A stretch of 64,000 bases of DNA from Armillaria gallica (GCA_037576215.1 JBANDB010000001.1:6944001-7008000), one strand, 5' to 3'. Shown: positions 11,787 through 24,131, counted from the stretch's first letter. Notes: generated by a model not told the origin, from the sequence alone. Program-made: numbers and translations.

Positions 11787-13329
11787 GGTGGTGGTGGGTG
11801 GTGGTTGGAAATGGCTGGATTACGTAAGGTCATGACGCAATTCCGTTTAGGAAAGGCAGCGGCAAGCCGGTTCACATCACTGATTTTTCATAGCCTTCAC
11901 ACTCTTTTTATTGCTCTATGTGGATGGAGGTTCCTATTATGCTCTATCTCTGTATCGATGGTAACTCTCCGGTCCTCATATAATTAGCTGCGATATCCGT
12001 CCTTTCAGATGTCCAGAATCACTGCTCCTGTCCGGGCTGTCCCCACCCCACATGGAAGGCACCATATCTCAGGTGGAGATACAACTCATCAAGAACACAG
12101 CAATTGCTTTCCTGCTCAATATCCAGAATAATTTAATAAAGCAAATGCTGCCGGCGATGCGACCAAATGGATACGCCTGGTGGAATCGTGCGTCAAGTAT
12201 CAGCTGGCCTTTTTGTTCTCTTATTAATATGTTCCTCAGAGTCTTTCTCGGCATCACCGACCTCTAGGCTCAAACTGCATCATCGATAGCCACCCGGGAC
12301 GAGTGGTACAAGGCGGTCTATGCGCGTTTCGTAGCTGTTCTTTTGCCGACACCGCTCAGTGGTGAGCTGTCTGCCATCTTCGCAGATTTGAAGAGGGTAA
12401 ACATGTACTTACCGTGCGGTTTGTATTTGTCTTTAGTTTGTTGTCACGATGTTGTATTTCTAGCAAGAATCGCAAATGAGAAAGCTTAGAAACGCCAATG
12501 GCCTAGCCGCTCCGGAACCAACAACGCATCGAGTCATTATCCTGATTACTCCCTTACGTAGATACTAGCAGTACCAGAGGAAGGTGCGTATTTGAACCGT
12601 TACTGAACTGGTTGCTGAACTATTTTATAACTTTTTTTCCCCAGCATCTTCCCACCGACATCAGAATAAAACGCGTCGTCTTCGTCTTCGGCTGGCTTGG
12701 ACAGGAGTGTGAATAGTCAATATCAATCATGGCTGCAGTAAGTGGCTCATTTACGGTTCTCGCAGGGCCTACACTAAAAGTCTCTTGAAAGAGAAGGCGC
12801 TCGTATCCGGCAAAGCGGCGGCGCCACTCAGCCCTATATTTATGCGAGTGCTCCGACGTATCCCCTGGCAGGACGGTCCCGCAGCAGCCACCGTAGCCGC
12901 CGTAATTGCGATTCTCCTCAGACAGTGCCGTACATAGAGTCTCGAGTCTTTTCGCTACTACCACTAGTGAATCCCATTTTTCAGGTTTGATGAATGTGCT
13001 GTGTACGCTTTCCCATAATCTGCTTTCAAAGTTATCGCCGTGTTGCCATCCAAACCATTCTTTTATAAATACGATGTCCGAAGATGGTCCAACTTGATTG
13101 CTGAATCATGAACGAACTTAACATAATATCATGTATATCCCTTTAACTCAGGAATGGCGGCTTAGATACATATTACATTCCCGCCGCCAAACAGCTTGAA
13201 GCCACTTAGCTGTTTTGTAAACCCTATGACATCCCTAGAAGGATCGTTTCGGAACGAGATGACAGCGTAGACTGACTTGCGAGGGCCATATACACCGTTC
13301 GCTCTAATGAACCGATAAGGCTTGGCACC
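11787..13329. other. Gene-poor interval with exon-like fragments
   Basis: A plus-strand frame at about 12110-12220 reads ATKWIRLVESCVKYQLAFLF before a GTTAAT donor, which looks like a real exon remnant of an unidentified gene. A minus-strand frame at 12620-12964 contains a Gly/Tyr/Cys-rich stretch (NYGGYGGCCG). Neither could be assigned to a family or joined into a model. Confidence 0.35.
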
Positions 13330-13600
13330 TCGCTGTTGAGCATCAGGTACCTAGATCACACGGTGATATCCGTATTGCAAACACGGCCTTTTTCGTTAAC
13401 GAATCAGTACGGTCCCGAGCCACTCTGAATGTCTTCCTGACTCATCACAGCAATTTGATTGCTCCGATGCTTCCCCGATATCTCCACTGAACATGCGATA
13501 GGGTATTCTGGTCCCAATAAATTCCATTGGCTGCGTATGACGCCTCATGCAGGTAAGATTAGGTTCAATGTCTACCACGTCATCTCTCCGTCTATCGATT
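13330..13600 (-). pseudogene. Unknown family X, third copy
   Basis: Matches the 17.2-17.7 kb copy at DNA level around GATATCGGGGAAGCATCGRA (13478-13500 here) and in the CCGAGAACGG/CTCGGGACCG region that follows. The protein frame reads IPYRMFSGDIGEASEQSN. No kinase copy was found beside it, so it is an orphan piece of the duplicated module. Confidence 0.4.
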
Positions 13601-13902
13601 TAGATTTGTATGTCAATCAGCGAGCCGCCCTCTACGCGTTCCTCTTTTATTTGATGGTCTAGGGTCCAAACACTTACCTTGCCCCAGTCCTGAATGCGGC
13701 TACTATGAGTCAGTTCTCGGGAATTCGCTATTCATCAGACCTATGCATGCATCCTGACAAGACACTCATCGCGAATTTCATTTCTACATCTGTGTACATT
13801 TGATGATAAGTTGGTAAACAGAAATCACAAAACACATCGAAGGAAAGCATAAAACAGCGATTCAAAACTTAAGATCGATCACGGCAGAATCATATTCGGC
13901 GT
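13601..13902. other. Intergenic, nothing recognised
   Basis: Short frames only, with no repeat or recognisable protein. Confidence 0.4.
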
Positions 13903-14449
13903 TTAGTAGCTGGTTTTAGATGCAGTCAGTTTTATCGCGATCAGAAATGATACTACAGCGTACCCGTGCGCATACGAGCTGTGGCTCGAGGATCCTGCTT
14001 TGCTTTGGCCTCCGTAAGGCACATGACCGTAGGGACTGGACCTAGTCGAAGTGCTCGCCTGGCCATCCGGCTGGACGTAGCTATTTCGTCTAATGTGATT
14101 ATCGATAAAATCAGCCACAACATCCGTCATGTCTATAAATGCATCACTGACTGGAGATACGCTGGGCGCTGGCTTTCGGAATTCCAATATGAGCCCACGG
14201 ATGAAGACGACACATTGCCGTGCATCCTATAGAAATGAATGATGGAGGCGGAATGATAAGTAGTCTGCAGTCATACCTGACTCCAAACGTATTGGTGGTA
14301 TGGGTCGTATTCACCGACGGGTGATTGGCGTGGCTAGGGACGTAGCCTAAGTAATTGTTCCTAGTGTCGACGAGGTCGTTCGGCCTGGTAGCCCCATTGT
14401 AATGCCCGATGGCAGTCTCAGGGATCGAAGTCGTAGATCGTCGTCCCAT
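13903..14449 (-). CDS. Unknown family Y, copy 2 (two exons, probably eroded)
   Basis: Exon 1 starts MGRRSTTSIPETAIGHYNG at 14449 and runs to about 14287, where a GTATGA donor follows NTFGV. An acceptor CTATAG lies about 60 bases further on. After it a frame reads FIRGLILEFRKPAPSVSPVS, then DMTDVVADFID and a Ser/Gly/Tyr-rich tail ending near 13903. The splice phase between the two parts does not fit perfectly, so a different acceptor or a frameshift is needed. Homologous to 8706-9177; function unknown. Confidence 0.45.
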
Positions 14450-15844
14450 GGTCCTAGAAGGCTATCAGAGCTGCTGGCGTTTATATCACAAATATACTCA
14501 CGACAAAGAGTGGTTGCTACGAGACGCGGGTGCCAGTCTCATACCTTGCGCGATTTTCTCAATGTAAGAACGATTGGTTCGCTGGGTGTACGATGAAGAA
14601 ACCCAATCAGCATGGGAGTTGGACCTAGTCAAAGGGAGAACATATTGAATGCTGGAAGAAATACAACAGTAGACATCATTGAATCGATGACCACAGATGC
14701 AAAGATGGTATACAAACCGATTGAATTCATCCCATGGAATGATCTGTTTGGGGATCTGAGCCTTGGTGCCTTCCTCATTTACAGAAGGGATTCCTTGTGG
14801 ATCTGTGTTGCATTCTAGTGAAGAACAATTAAAAAAGGACCGATAGCTGTCTGGTACAAAGCCCTCGACGAACAACCTGTACCTGCGTTCTGTTCTGGCG
14901 AAGCTGGCAGCAAAGATTGACCTTGCCTGATATTGGCCTTTCTAGCAAAGACAGATCAATGCTATCGCTTCCGAGAATCAGCAACAGATTTGCCGGTCAT
15001 AGGCTTCCGATGAGTAAGCGGCTAAAATAGGCGGATCTTACCTCTATCTCACTCCTGCAGTTTTCAGGGCTCTCCTGCTGTCAGATGTTCTCTAGAGCAA
15101 AGGAAAGCGACATCATTGAGAAGTGGCGGCAAGAAAACGTACTTTAGCACTGGACTGTATAGTCAACAATTCCGCATAACCGTTCCAAGGCTCCCTTTGA
15201 GGGGAGTGGAAATGAGCGCGTCTCGAAAGTGATTCTTCACTACGGTGTACCATTCCTCACGAGTGGCGGGATCTCGAGGCTGCCCTTCGAGATGTGTTAT
15301 CTGTCCTAGAGCCCTGGTTATGCTCTATCAGTGCTTTGAAGACACGAAAAATAAGATACACAAACGATTCTACGTCCTGTAGCCAATCTACCGCCTCGTC
15401 CTTTCCAGTGGTGCCCTCTGGAACAGGAAACATGTTCTCGAGCTCCGACGGTCTTTGCAGTGGCTTTGACGTGGTCTATCCCCTTTCCACGGATAACAGC
15501 AAGTCTCAGTTTTATATCTTGGGTGACAATACGGAACGACCTGGAGGCTGAGAACTATCAAATCGGTGAAGAAGTGGGGGTACAGAAATACCAGGTACGT
15601 CGTCTTTTATCGTATAGTCGGAGATTTCCATTAAAGTGGGAAAGACCGGGGTAGATCCTGGTAAGTAGATCGCAAAGGGAAATGCTCGAGAGCTTCCGGA
15701 ATATTTTTCAAGTTCAGATCCAACAACAAGTCGAGTCGGCTGGCGAGGGCCACATAGGAGGAGCTGCTAAAATAGGAACCCAAGCCGAACCAATGCTGAT
15801 GACATAATCGTAACATGTTCCCCTTACACCATCGCTCGCCAGGA
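14450..15844. other. Unassigned interval
   Basis: A minus-strand frame at 14498-14875 (125 residues) includes IIPWDEFNRFVYHLC but resembles nothing I know. Plus-strand frames at 15294-15654 are short. No introns or paralogues could be tied to them. Confidence 0.35.
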
Positions 15845-17102
15845 ATGGATTCCCAGCCACCTCCGACGAAAAAGTTCTACATACCACCCAATTCTGAGCG
15901 CAAGGAAACCGATACGTTCTGGGTTAATCACCAACCTTTCCTTGCCTCTCAAGGATACATGCTCCGGCCACGATATCGTCCGGACTGGATTCTTTCTTGG
16001 GAGTCCGATCCTCAGCCGATGTCACCTATTAGGTCTTATGAAGACGAGCATGTTATACACGGCCATCGCGTAAGTCCCAGATCATTAATTCACTGTATGT
16101 ATGTGCATTCAGAGGTGGCGAATAATAGACGTGACGCGTATCTCAGATGGTTGGTTTTTTTTGTTCTAGATTAGACTCGTAAAGTTATCCTCAAGGCTGT
16201 ATCACTGCTACCAGACGAATTCGAACTGGGGATTTCGCATTTTCTATCAACGGAAGAAATGAGGAAATATTCTCGTAATGATGCTATACCCGTTCTTGAT
16301 GCATTCCAAATTCCTGGTGTAGAGGATTGGGGTATAATAGCCATGCCCATGTTTCGTACCTTTGCGTCCCCTCTGTTTCATTGCCGATCGGAATTCATCG
16401 CACTGTTTCGACAGCTGCTTGCCGTTGAGTATCGTTCCTCCAAGAGTAGTCTATCCATACTCATCCAAAGTCTAGGGCTTAGAGTTTATGCATAGCGAGA
16501 ACATTGCGCATTGGATTTGTTCTATCTCTGCAGCGCCTTTCCTTCGCTCAACTTCTTCCCCAGAGACATCAGCATAAACAATATTGTCATGGACCAAGGG
16601 TTACCATTTCGGCTTCAAACGTAGTCACGATGGCATCGAGTGGGAGTTACCGACCGAACTCCGTTGCCATGTTGGTCCAGTGGACTATTGTTACATCGAT
16701 TTCGAGTTTTTGGAATGTTTCACCGAGGGAAGGGAGAAAACTCTTATTTCGGGAATAGCGGGCCAGCGGGCCCTCGAAACGAAGGGTTCGGATAATGTGC
16801 TCTACAACCCTTTCAAGGCGGATGTCTATCAGCTTGGTGTTGCTATGCTCGACACATTTGAGGTAATTCTCGTATTTCCTCTTCGGATCTGTCCTTTCTG
16901 ATTGGCGCTACAGGGTTGTACTGGACTTGATGACTTTAAACCTTTGCTACGGAAGATGGTCTCGATCGATCCTGAGAAGAGACCGACGTCATCGGAGGCG
17001 CTGATCCAATTCGAAGCTATAGTCTCACGGTCGACTAAAGCATCCTTCTCATGGAGAATATGGTCGAACCAGCTCTGTGGTCCACTGGTTCCATGGTTTT
17101 AG
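15845..17102 (+). pseudogene. Protein kinase-like copy C (best preserved, DFG lost)
   Basis: The start MDSQPPPTKKFYIPPNSERK at 15845 matches the start of copy B. Exon 1 continues through FWVNHQPFLASQGYMLRPRY and YEDEHVIHGHR to a GTAAGT donor near 16071. Then come DVTRISD, VILKAVSLLPDEFELGISHF, RNDAIPVLDAFQIPG, EFIALFRQLLAV, the loop PRDISINNIVMD (about 16561), YCYIDFEFLECF (DFG replaced by DFE), NPFKADVYQLGVAMLDTFE and, after an intron with a GTAATT donor near 16863, GLDDFKPLLRKMVSIDPEKR to a TAG at 17100. The join between exon 2 and VILK appears to be off by one base, and QG breaks the sequence after MD. I call it a pseudogene, but of recent decay. If spliced differently it could still be a pseudokinase. 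Confidence 0.75.
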
Positions 17103-17182
17103 GCTCGATTTCTCTATTATATTTTTCCTCCGTGCCGCTCGTTTGTTTAGACGTGATTCACTGTTTATTTAGGTTATTATCG

Positions 17183-17700
17183 TTATTCAGCCATTCTGTA
17201 ATTTAGCTCTACAACTGCTATCATTGAAGGATGCTTCTCTTGGACAAGGATGATGTCCTGAACTGACTCGCTAGCCACTCGCAGACTCGGAGTTTCTGCT
17301 CCAATAGGGCGTGGCGCTTCGCCGCTCAGCATCAGATTCCCTAGATCACGCGAAGGGACGTGTCGTTCGCGGAAGAACATTATACCCGCATTACAGACAT
17401 GACCTTCTCGTCGACGCGTCAATGCGGTACCAAGCCGTTCTCGGGTTCTATCTGACTCAGGATGGCCACTCATCGTTCTGAATTGCAGCTTCTCTCCTTT
17501 GGAGCGCCACTCAAGTCGTCTGCAACACTTAAAGTTGCCTTCTTGATATGCTATAAAGTTTTGCCTTCCTTGAGAGTTTGTCGTCCATTCAAAACTTTAT
17601 GGCTACCTTGACTCATGGCTCTCACAGCAATTTGACTGATTTCGATGCTTCCCCCGATATCTCTCCTAAGCACTGTGCGATAGGGTATTCTGAGGGGTGG
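17183..17700 (-). pseudogene. Unknown family X, copy next to kinase C
   Basis: The minus-strand frame 17183-17473 (RERLGTALTRRREGHVCNAG, then ERHVPSRDL) and upstream sequence reading IPYRTVLRRDIGGSIEISQI match the X copies at 8.0-8.5 and 13.3-13.6 kb. It converges with kinase C, as X does with A and B. Function unknown. Confidence 0.45.
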
Positions 17701-18199
17701 CTACTAACTGTGATCTTCTGAATGGTGGCTCATGTCTCTAAAAGAAGCGGATTAAACATTGGCCCTGAACTCTGGCATCGACGTCCCCCCTGCGGACCTA
17801 TTACTGGTCGTTTCAACTCCTGTCTCCAGCACTTGGTGATGTTTTACTGTATGTCGCCTAATGAACTGTTCTACACGCGCTCTTCTGTTGGTTTATGGTC
17901 TAGACTCCGAACCCTTGCATTCACGCCAACGATGTGACTCATACCTTGGCTCCACTCCACGTTTGATATGCGTCGTTTGAGGAGAAAACACATCCCTCCA
18001 CTCCCTTTCAGCATCGTAAAGTGAGGTTCCAAAATTTGTTAACTGTGCGAACATTTCGCGTCCTGGTTCTTGAACTTTGGCTTAGAATCCTGTGCCGCCT
18101 TCCAAAGGCGCCGTTGGAAGCATGATTTTGCGTCGAACCGAGCCAAAAAGTCAAATCTGGAATTTCAGGGTGCCAGAGATTATTTCACCATGCGCAGTA
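17701..18199. other. Intergenic, nothing recognised
   Basis: Short frames only. The segment lies between the X copy and the MITE, and the X homology may extend into its left part. Confidence 0.35.
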
Positions 18200-18546
18200 C
18201 TGTCTTCGATTGTACTATTGAAACGTAACGCGTAACGCAGGGCCGGTTGCGTTTCTCAAAAGTGCATGTGTAACGTGTAACGCGGTGGTCAGTTTCAAGT
18301 TAGAAAGCGTTACATGTATAAATTTGAAAAAAAGCTAATCAAATCAGAAAAAAATCTGTCTAAGGCCTGTTCTTCTTGGAGTACGAGTAACGGTACCAGT
18401 ACCAGAATTGTAGAACAATAGCAATATTCAATTAATGCCACCCACAGTTTCCTATTTGCTGAAACGTAACGCGTAACGCTACTACCAGTTTCAATCTGAG
18501 GGAAGTAACGCTGTATTGAGGGTTTCAACACTACAATCGAAGACAG
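18200..18546. mobile_element. MITE with TA target duplication (mariner-like ends)
   Basis: Inverted ends of about 25 bases: CTGTCTTCGATTGTACT at the left and its complement at the right (AGTGTTGAAAC compared with AGTATTGAAAC further in). TA flanks both sides (18198-18199 and 18547-18548), the duplication made by Tc1/mariner-type transposases. No open frame inside. The interior repeats GTAACGCGTAACGC near both ends and a GTGTAACGTGTAACGC variant in the middle. Confidence 0.75.
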
Positions 18547-18548
18547 TA

Positions 18549-20449
18549 TTCATCAACCACGTCAGAAAGAAGTAGCTTGTTGCTATTTGGTCACTGAAGA
18601 ATGGAGATTGTGCAAAAGCAGCCATGTTTCTGTGAGTCACTACGGCACCGAAGTCATTCGCACGATTCTTTGACTCGACGATGTAGCTCTACACTTAGTG
18701 CCTGAAAGATTTGTAGGGTCTCCTTTGAATCATCTATGAGATTTGGTCTGCGATGCAACTGCCATGTCCATAAGCACTCTCAAGCTGCTAATCATCGTCT
18801 GCATGCAGCCCCTTCACCCTGGTCTGGATTGGCGCCATTATCCATGCGGTTCACACATCTATTGTATTTGATATCAGCGCTTCTGTGGTACTGCCACTTG
18901 CGACGGCGATACCTGGGTATTAGGATTGTCCATTATCCGTCGGATTCCTTGCTGCTTCAAAGGAGAACCTTGATATGGTACGACGATAACAGGGCCCTCC
19001 GGATTCTGTACTGCTTCCTTCCCTAGATCATGTTTTACCACTTAGCCGCTTGCTATCTTTAAATGAGCGTACCTGGTCCTCTCCCTACATATGTGCTCGT
19101 GTATTCCATTCCCTGTGCTAAATATCCGTGTCGACCCCTTAACAGCGGTACGCGTTCTAGATTTGACGTCGCGACACCGCCGACACGTACCATAATCTAC
19201 TACATTTGAGTCAACTACCTTATCGCAGCTCGCCTGCGTGGTTTAGGAGCCCGATCTGTATCACACTGTCAGAACCACAAGCGCCCATGTTACACACACG
19301 GAACAAGGGCCCATCGCTGTCAGACGGGTCGAGCTGCGGTATGCATTATTATTCACGTCGCGGACTTTGACTTATGATTTGAACTAGAATAAGAAATCCC
19401 ATTGTTCGATAAACTTGCCTAGATTCATTCAGGCTGTCAAGGTCTGACATACAGAGGGGGATCATTATTGCTGCGAGAACATGACAAGTCATACTTCCAT
19501 TAATAGGCGACCCTCGGGGATGGATGCCTGCCACATTGACTCATTAGCTCGCGCCTCAAAAGTGTAGAGATGTGCAAATTTAGGTTTGGACGACATTTGA
19601 AAGATAGCACAGCTCCACAGCGATGACTCTAGCATCATGAGATAGATACAAACGCCGCCTATGGAGCGAAACTCCAGGCTATCCGAAGTGCCTCGTGAAC
19701 AATTTCTAGGTTTAGCTAGATATGATGATTCGATTTTCCGTGCATAAAATTTCATAATCCCACATATCAGGTGTACCGATCCGTGTAGCGACGCGTCCCG
19801 TGCCAGTCCCCGATTCTTTTCCGTTTGCTTCAACCTCCTAAGCATAAGCTGTAAGATTCCTCAACATTCGGCATCATTACTTTGTCATGACATTAGCTGA
19901 AGTGGGCCGTTGCAACTTGCAAGCACGGCAGGTACAAGTCCGAAGTCTGGGTCACTCTGTCCACATTACTGGCAGAAATGAGAGAGATACCGGTCATAAT
20001 GTGGTTGCTACTGACAAGGGAGAGTGAAATGACGAAGTGGACAGAACTCATTTTTCATTCAGCAACTACGTGCTGAATATTTTCCAGTTGCTCCTGCGCT
20101 ACCGGCCAGTGCAAGTGCTCCGAATGCAAGCACTAAATCGATGCTGTAATGAAGCCTTGCCGTCAGCCTTGTGATAGTTGAGAGCCATAACAATAGATGG
20201 CACAGGGAGTTAGTTATAATAAATCGAATTGAAAATACTATTTGTTGAATCCTAGGAAAAGAGAAGCATCTGTCGGAGATGATAGTGTGAGAAGCAAGTC
20301 TCTTGTTCACAAACTTTTCAAACGGCTCAGAAGTTTCAAAACCATTCGTCTATAAAGGTTGAATGTGTCCGTAGTACTTCGAATCATGCCACAAGCTAGA
20401 CATGTGAACTAAAAGACTGGATATGATTTGAATGAGAGGTAACGCGTAC
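18549..20449. other. Gene-poor interval
   Basis: Open frames at 18736-19026 (plus), 19489-19845 (minus) and 20059-20310 (minus) are short and unrecognised. The region may include the far 3' flank of the FunK1-like gene. No repeats or RNA genes were seen. Confidence 0.4.
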
Positions 20450-21850
20450 AGTGTATAAAATCAGACTGTCTCTAATAGCCAACCTTCGTATCAAGGGAGA
20501 CCCGAGGCATTGCAATGCCATCACGGCGTCTGAAACGCTTCGAGTGGGATTCCTGCGCGTCCATAAGGCCTCGCTTCTGTCGTCCTGCGCGTTCGGCCTT
20601 TCGTACTATTTCCATATTATCAAACCAGTCAACGCCGGGTTTAGGAGGTTCCTTGATCTCCCCGGCGAAGTCCCTAAAGGTTTCATAGAACCGAGAGGGG
20701 TTTTCCAACTGTGCGAGAGTCTTTTTGCAAAGCACGGACTACACGGTGAGCATCAGATTGAGTGGTGGTCTTGGAACGCTTGCTGAGTACTTTCTTATAC
20801 CGACCAGCAAAAGCTTCGCACAATTTTGCGAAACAACTTTCAAGCCCAGGCACCTTCAGGCCGATATCGCTGCTGAAGGTACCCGCTATCAAAGCGTTGC
20901 GTTTGTGTTTGCCGCCTACATCGCGTTGAAGAGGCAAGGCGACATACTTGTCAAAGATGGACAATGTGACCTTGAGAAGTTCCGGGGGCAAACTGTGTCA
21001 AAGGTTCCGCAAGACCACCCAGACAAGAACGTAGAGAGCCGATTCTCGATCGTCAATGATTGAGTGCTCGGCATTTGGATTGTCAAGAAGATGAGCCGAA
21101 ACGAATTGCCAGGTACCCTGTGCAGCAATTGGTCACCATAGACAGTGCAGGTACAACAAATAGACATACCGTTCGGGAAATACGGGAGGATTCACGAACT
21201 GGACTCACAAGGACACAGCGGTCCCAATCAATCAAAATATCCTGCCTATTGTTTCGATCTAGAGTCATCATGATGTTTCCGACGCTAATATCCCAGTGTA
21301 GAATTCCTGCGAGCTCGTAGGCTTTTTGGTGGGCTGTGAATCATTCAGAATCAAGGGGAGAATATGATGTGTTCATAAAACTACTCACCTTCCATGGCAT
21401 CAGCGACACACGAGACGAGCTGCTTTGCGGTCTTGAAGGATTCCAATGGACGCCCTTTAGTAATGAGGACAATGAGATGCCCGATGAGACATCGAATCTG
21501 GTGGTGGGCGCGTGTCCAAGCCTTCGACGTGTAGCCATGACCAATCATCTCGACTTGGGCTGAATCAAGTCTTTGAACGCAAGATTATAGATAATGACCA
21601 CCTGATATTACCGCGACATTGAGTTTGTGGAGTTCGAGAGAGATGACCTTTCCATCCTTGGGAAGTGCTCTTGCCAGAGATATAGTCAAGTAGCTACAAA
21701 TAATGTTATAAAGATAGGTCAACAGTGACCCAAGTACGATCAATCTCAAGGATTTTCTTGGCTGCAAGAGACCTACCACGAGCGCAGCGCTGACGGAAAT
21801 CTCCGTCCGTAGTCCATGACTGTCGCTGTTCTGGAGAGCAGCATGGAGAA
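20450..21850 (-). pseudogene. FunK1-type fungal protein kinase (probably decayed)
   Basis: FunK1 kinases are a multicellular-fungus-specific family of uncertain role. Reading on the minus strand: HLIVLITKGRPLESFKTAKQ and LVSCVADAME (about 21480-21390); an intron with GTGAGT..TTCACAG; AHQKAYELAGILHWDISVGN with IMMT, then DILIDWDRCVL (loop HWDIS with HRD changed to HWD, and the metal-binding DWD); an intron; then GTWQFVSAHLLD, the family's GTWQFMS-type hallmark; ALYVLVWVVLRNL; a TGA; and a C-terminal region with FAGEIKEPPKPGVDWFDNME and a basic tail RKAERAGRQKRGLMDAQ. The in-frame TGA after RNL (expected Arg) and a frame change before LENPSRFYETF suggest a pseudogene, unless extra introns are used. 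The 5' end is not visible. Confidence 0.75.
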
Positions 21851-21899
21851 CGTCGTCTTATTTCTGGGTTCGGTCTTCTGGTATTTAAAATTCAAGTAT

Positions 21900-23720
21900 A
21901 GAATATTATACTACAAATAAATATATGAAACAAATAAAATAGGTGGGATTGCGAGCGGGGGTTAGTGTGTGTGCTGGTGGGTATTCTATCACACATGGAT
22001 GGCGACAATGGGTCCTCCACGACACATAGCCACTAAAATACAGCACATGAGGGCTGTGCAATGCCATGCAAAACGGAAAATTTCGGTATTGAGGTGGGAT
22101 GTCATCGACAGCGGCACGCATCGCTGGTGGCATCAGGTGTGCATGCAGTGGGTAGTGGTTTGCCACTCTGTGGTGTATATAGCCCAGACTCTACATTAGC
22201 AACTGTGGCATGGGCTAAGGATGAGGGCGAGGGCGAGGTAGGGATCGGCAGTGCTATAGAGCATCACAGGGAGCTCGTGAGGGGAAACAGTGGTCACCAT
22301 CAGATTCCCCAGTATTAGAAACAGGGGTGAGGTATAATGGTGGTCATATGTTCAATGAAGGGTGTGGGATGCAGCAGGATGGGTGCAAGGGGGTTCCAAA
22401 AATAATATAAATTACAGTGGGTCGAATAAAATATTTGGCCCATGGTCGGGGACCCTCCCTCTCTGTCACATGATCATTATGATGTCATATATGCCATATT
22501 GGGTATGCCAGTGCAGCCGATCTCGGACTCAGCCGAGGATTAAACAATATCAGCTCTTTCATGCCAGTTTTGCAAGAAATCACTCACATGAAAATGAGAG
22601 ACCTCCATAATAGCCCAAGTAGTATTCTGTCTTACAAAGTGTGAAATTCATTTGAATATATGCATATTTATTAGTTCTGAAGCAGCCTGAAGGCAGTTAA
22701 GTGTATTATTAGTTGATAATCACTGTATTGATGTTATACTGACTATTTATACTAAGAACATGAAGGGATGACTAAATTAAACATGCAAAGATCATTTTAT
22801 ATTGACTTTTACACTGAAAAAATCGAAAATTGGAGGGGTCATAAATTTTTTTGAGACCAGCACTTGACCCTCCCTCCCTACCTGGTGTTCCAGGCCGACA
22901 TTCCAGTACCCCCTTGGATGGGTGTCATGTGTTGTCATTGTCATTGTCAGTGATGACAATGTCGGGGATAAAAACGGGCTTGATAGCTGTGATCCCCCAT
23001 GTCGAAAATGGAGGATGCATGGAGATGGAGGGTATTTTGGACCTGGAGCAGGCAGTAGGGATGATGTTGGTATCTGGCAGGGGTGGCAGCGGCGGGGCCA
23101 TCAGTGATCACATTGTTGTTATCTTGATGTTGTCCATCACATACTGGGGAGTAGAATCGACGCTCAAATGGACATTGTCATCACTGCCATTGTTGGAAAT
23201 CGGGGACCCAATCTTGCTCCCATGCTCCCTCCTTCACACTCCCCAGCATGTTCTCTTTCCACTGCGCCAAAGCCCTACTTTCCTCTATATCCCTCAAATG
23301 TTCTCAGACCCTTCCCGGCCCTCCTGTTATTGTTGTCATTGTCGCCCTATTCGTCTTCGTCATTGTCCCTGGTGCTGAACACTTGTTCCCATGCTGTGCT
23401 TGCAGATGATACATGATTTCAGATCCTCCACTTCATCCATGGTCATTTCTGTGTATGAAATTACCATGCATAGGCGACTGGCCCCGATGTCGATGTGGGG
23501 GATGCTGGGTAGGGGGATAGGTGGGGATGGTATTGATTTTGAGGTAAGGGCTGGTGGAATGTTGTCGTCCTAGTTGATGGCAGTTGTGAGTCGCAATTTG
23601 GGTGCTGCACATGGTGCTGCCTTGTGTGAGGGCTTATGCACTTATGGGTGAGGTGGGGTGAACATTGAAATGGTCACTATCCGGGGCTCTTGGGGCTGCT
23701 GGATATGCCAAAAGTAGCTA
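21900..23720. repeat. Repeat family R1, copy 1; start of AT-rich domain
   Basis: Base composition changes at about 21.9 kb. The part 22890-23720 matches 58640-59540 in the same orientation, with shared stretches such as GGCCCCGATGTCGATGTGGG versus GGCCCCAATATCAACGCGGG and GGGCTCTTGGGGC near the right end. Differences between the copies are mostly transitions. The interior is rich in (TCATTG)-like strings, and the long plus-strand frame 22851-23378 is low-complexity and not called as a gene. Ends and class of the repeat are not determined. Confidence 0.55.
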
Positions 23721-24131
23721 TAATGAACTAATAAGTAGTCATATCAATGAAATGTACCTCTGGTTTTTTACCAATCTCAAGCTGATTGGTGCACAATGCC
23801 GGCGTGGTACAAGGTACGAGGTGAGGATGGAGCAAAGTCTAGCTGTTAGCATATTTGTCACTATTATTTGTGAAAGATAACTATAACTATAAAAGGAGCA
23901 TTGTTTGTCACTATTGAATTCTAAGGTAAAACTTAAAATGCAGGGTCCTGGTTCAAAATGTAGCACAAAAGAACAAATCCTCATAAACTTGGACTCGTAA
24001 CTTGGATATATAGAATACTTTGTGTTGAATATTCAAGATACAATCTACCAGATTGCAGTTGCCAGTGATATGCCTGCCAGGCGTACACCCTTTAAAAATG
24101 TGTGTAAATTAACATTTTCTGGCAATGCAAC

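Noticed and set aside
22851..23378. 175-residue plus-strand frame
   Set aside because: Low-complexity sequence (repeated TCATTG-like strings) inside a repeat that also occurs at 58.6 kb; no domain.
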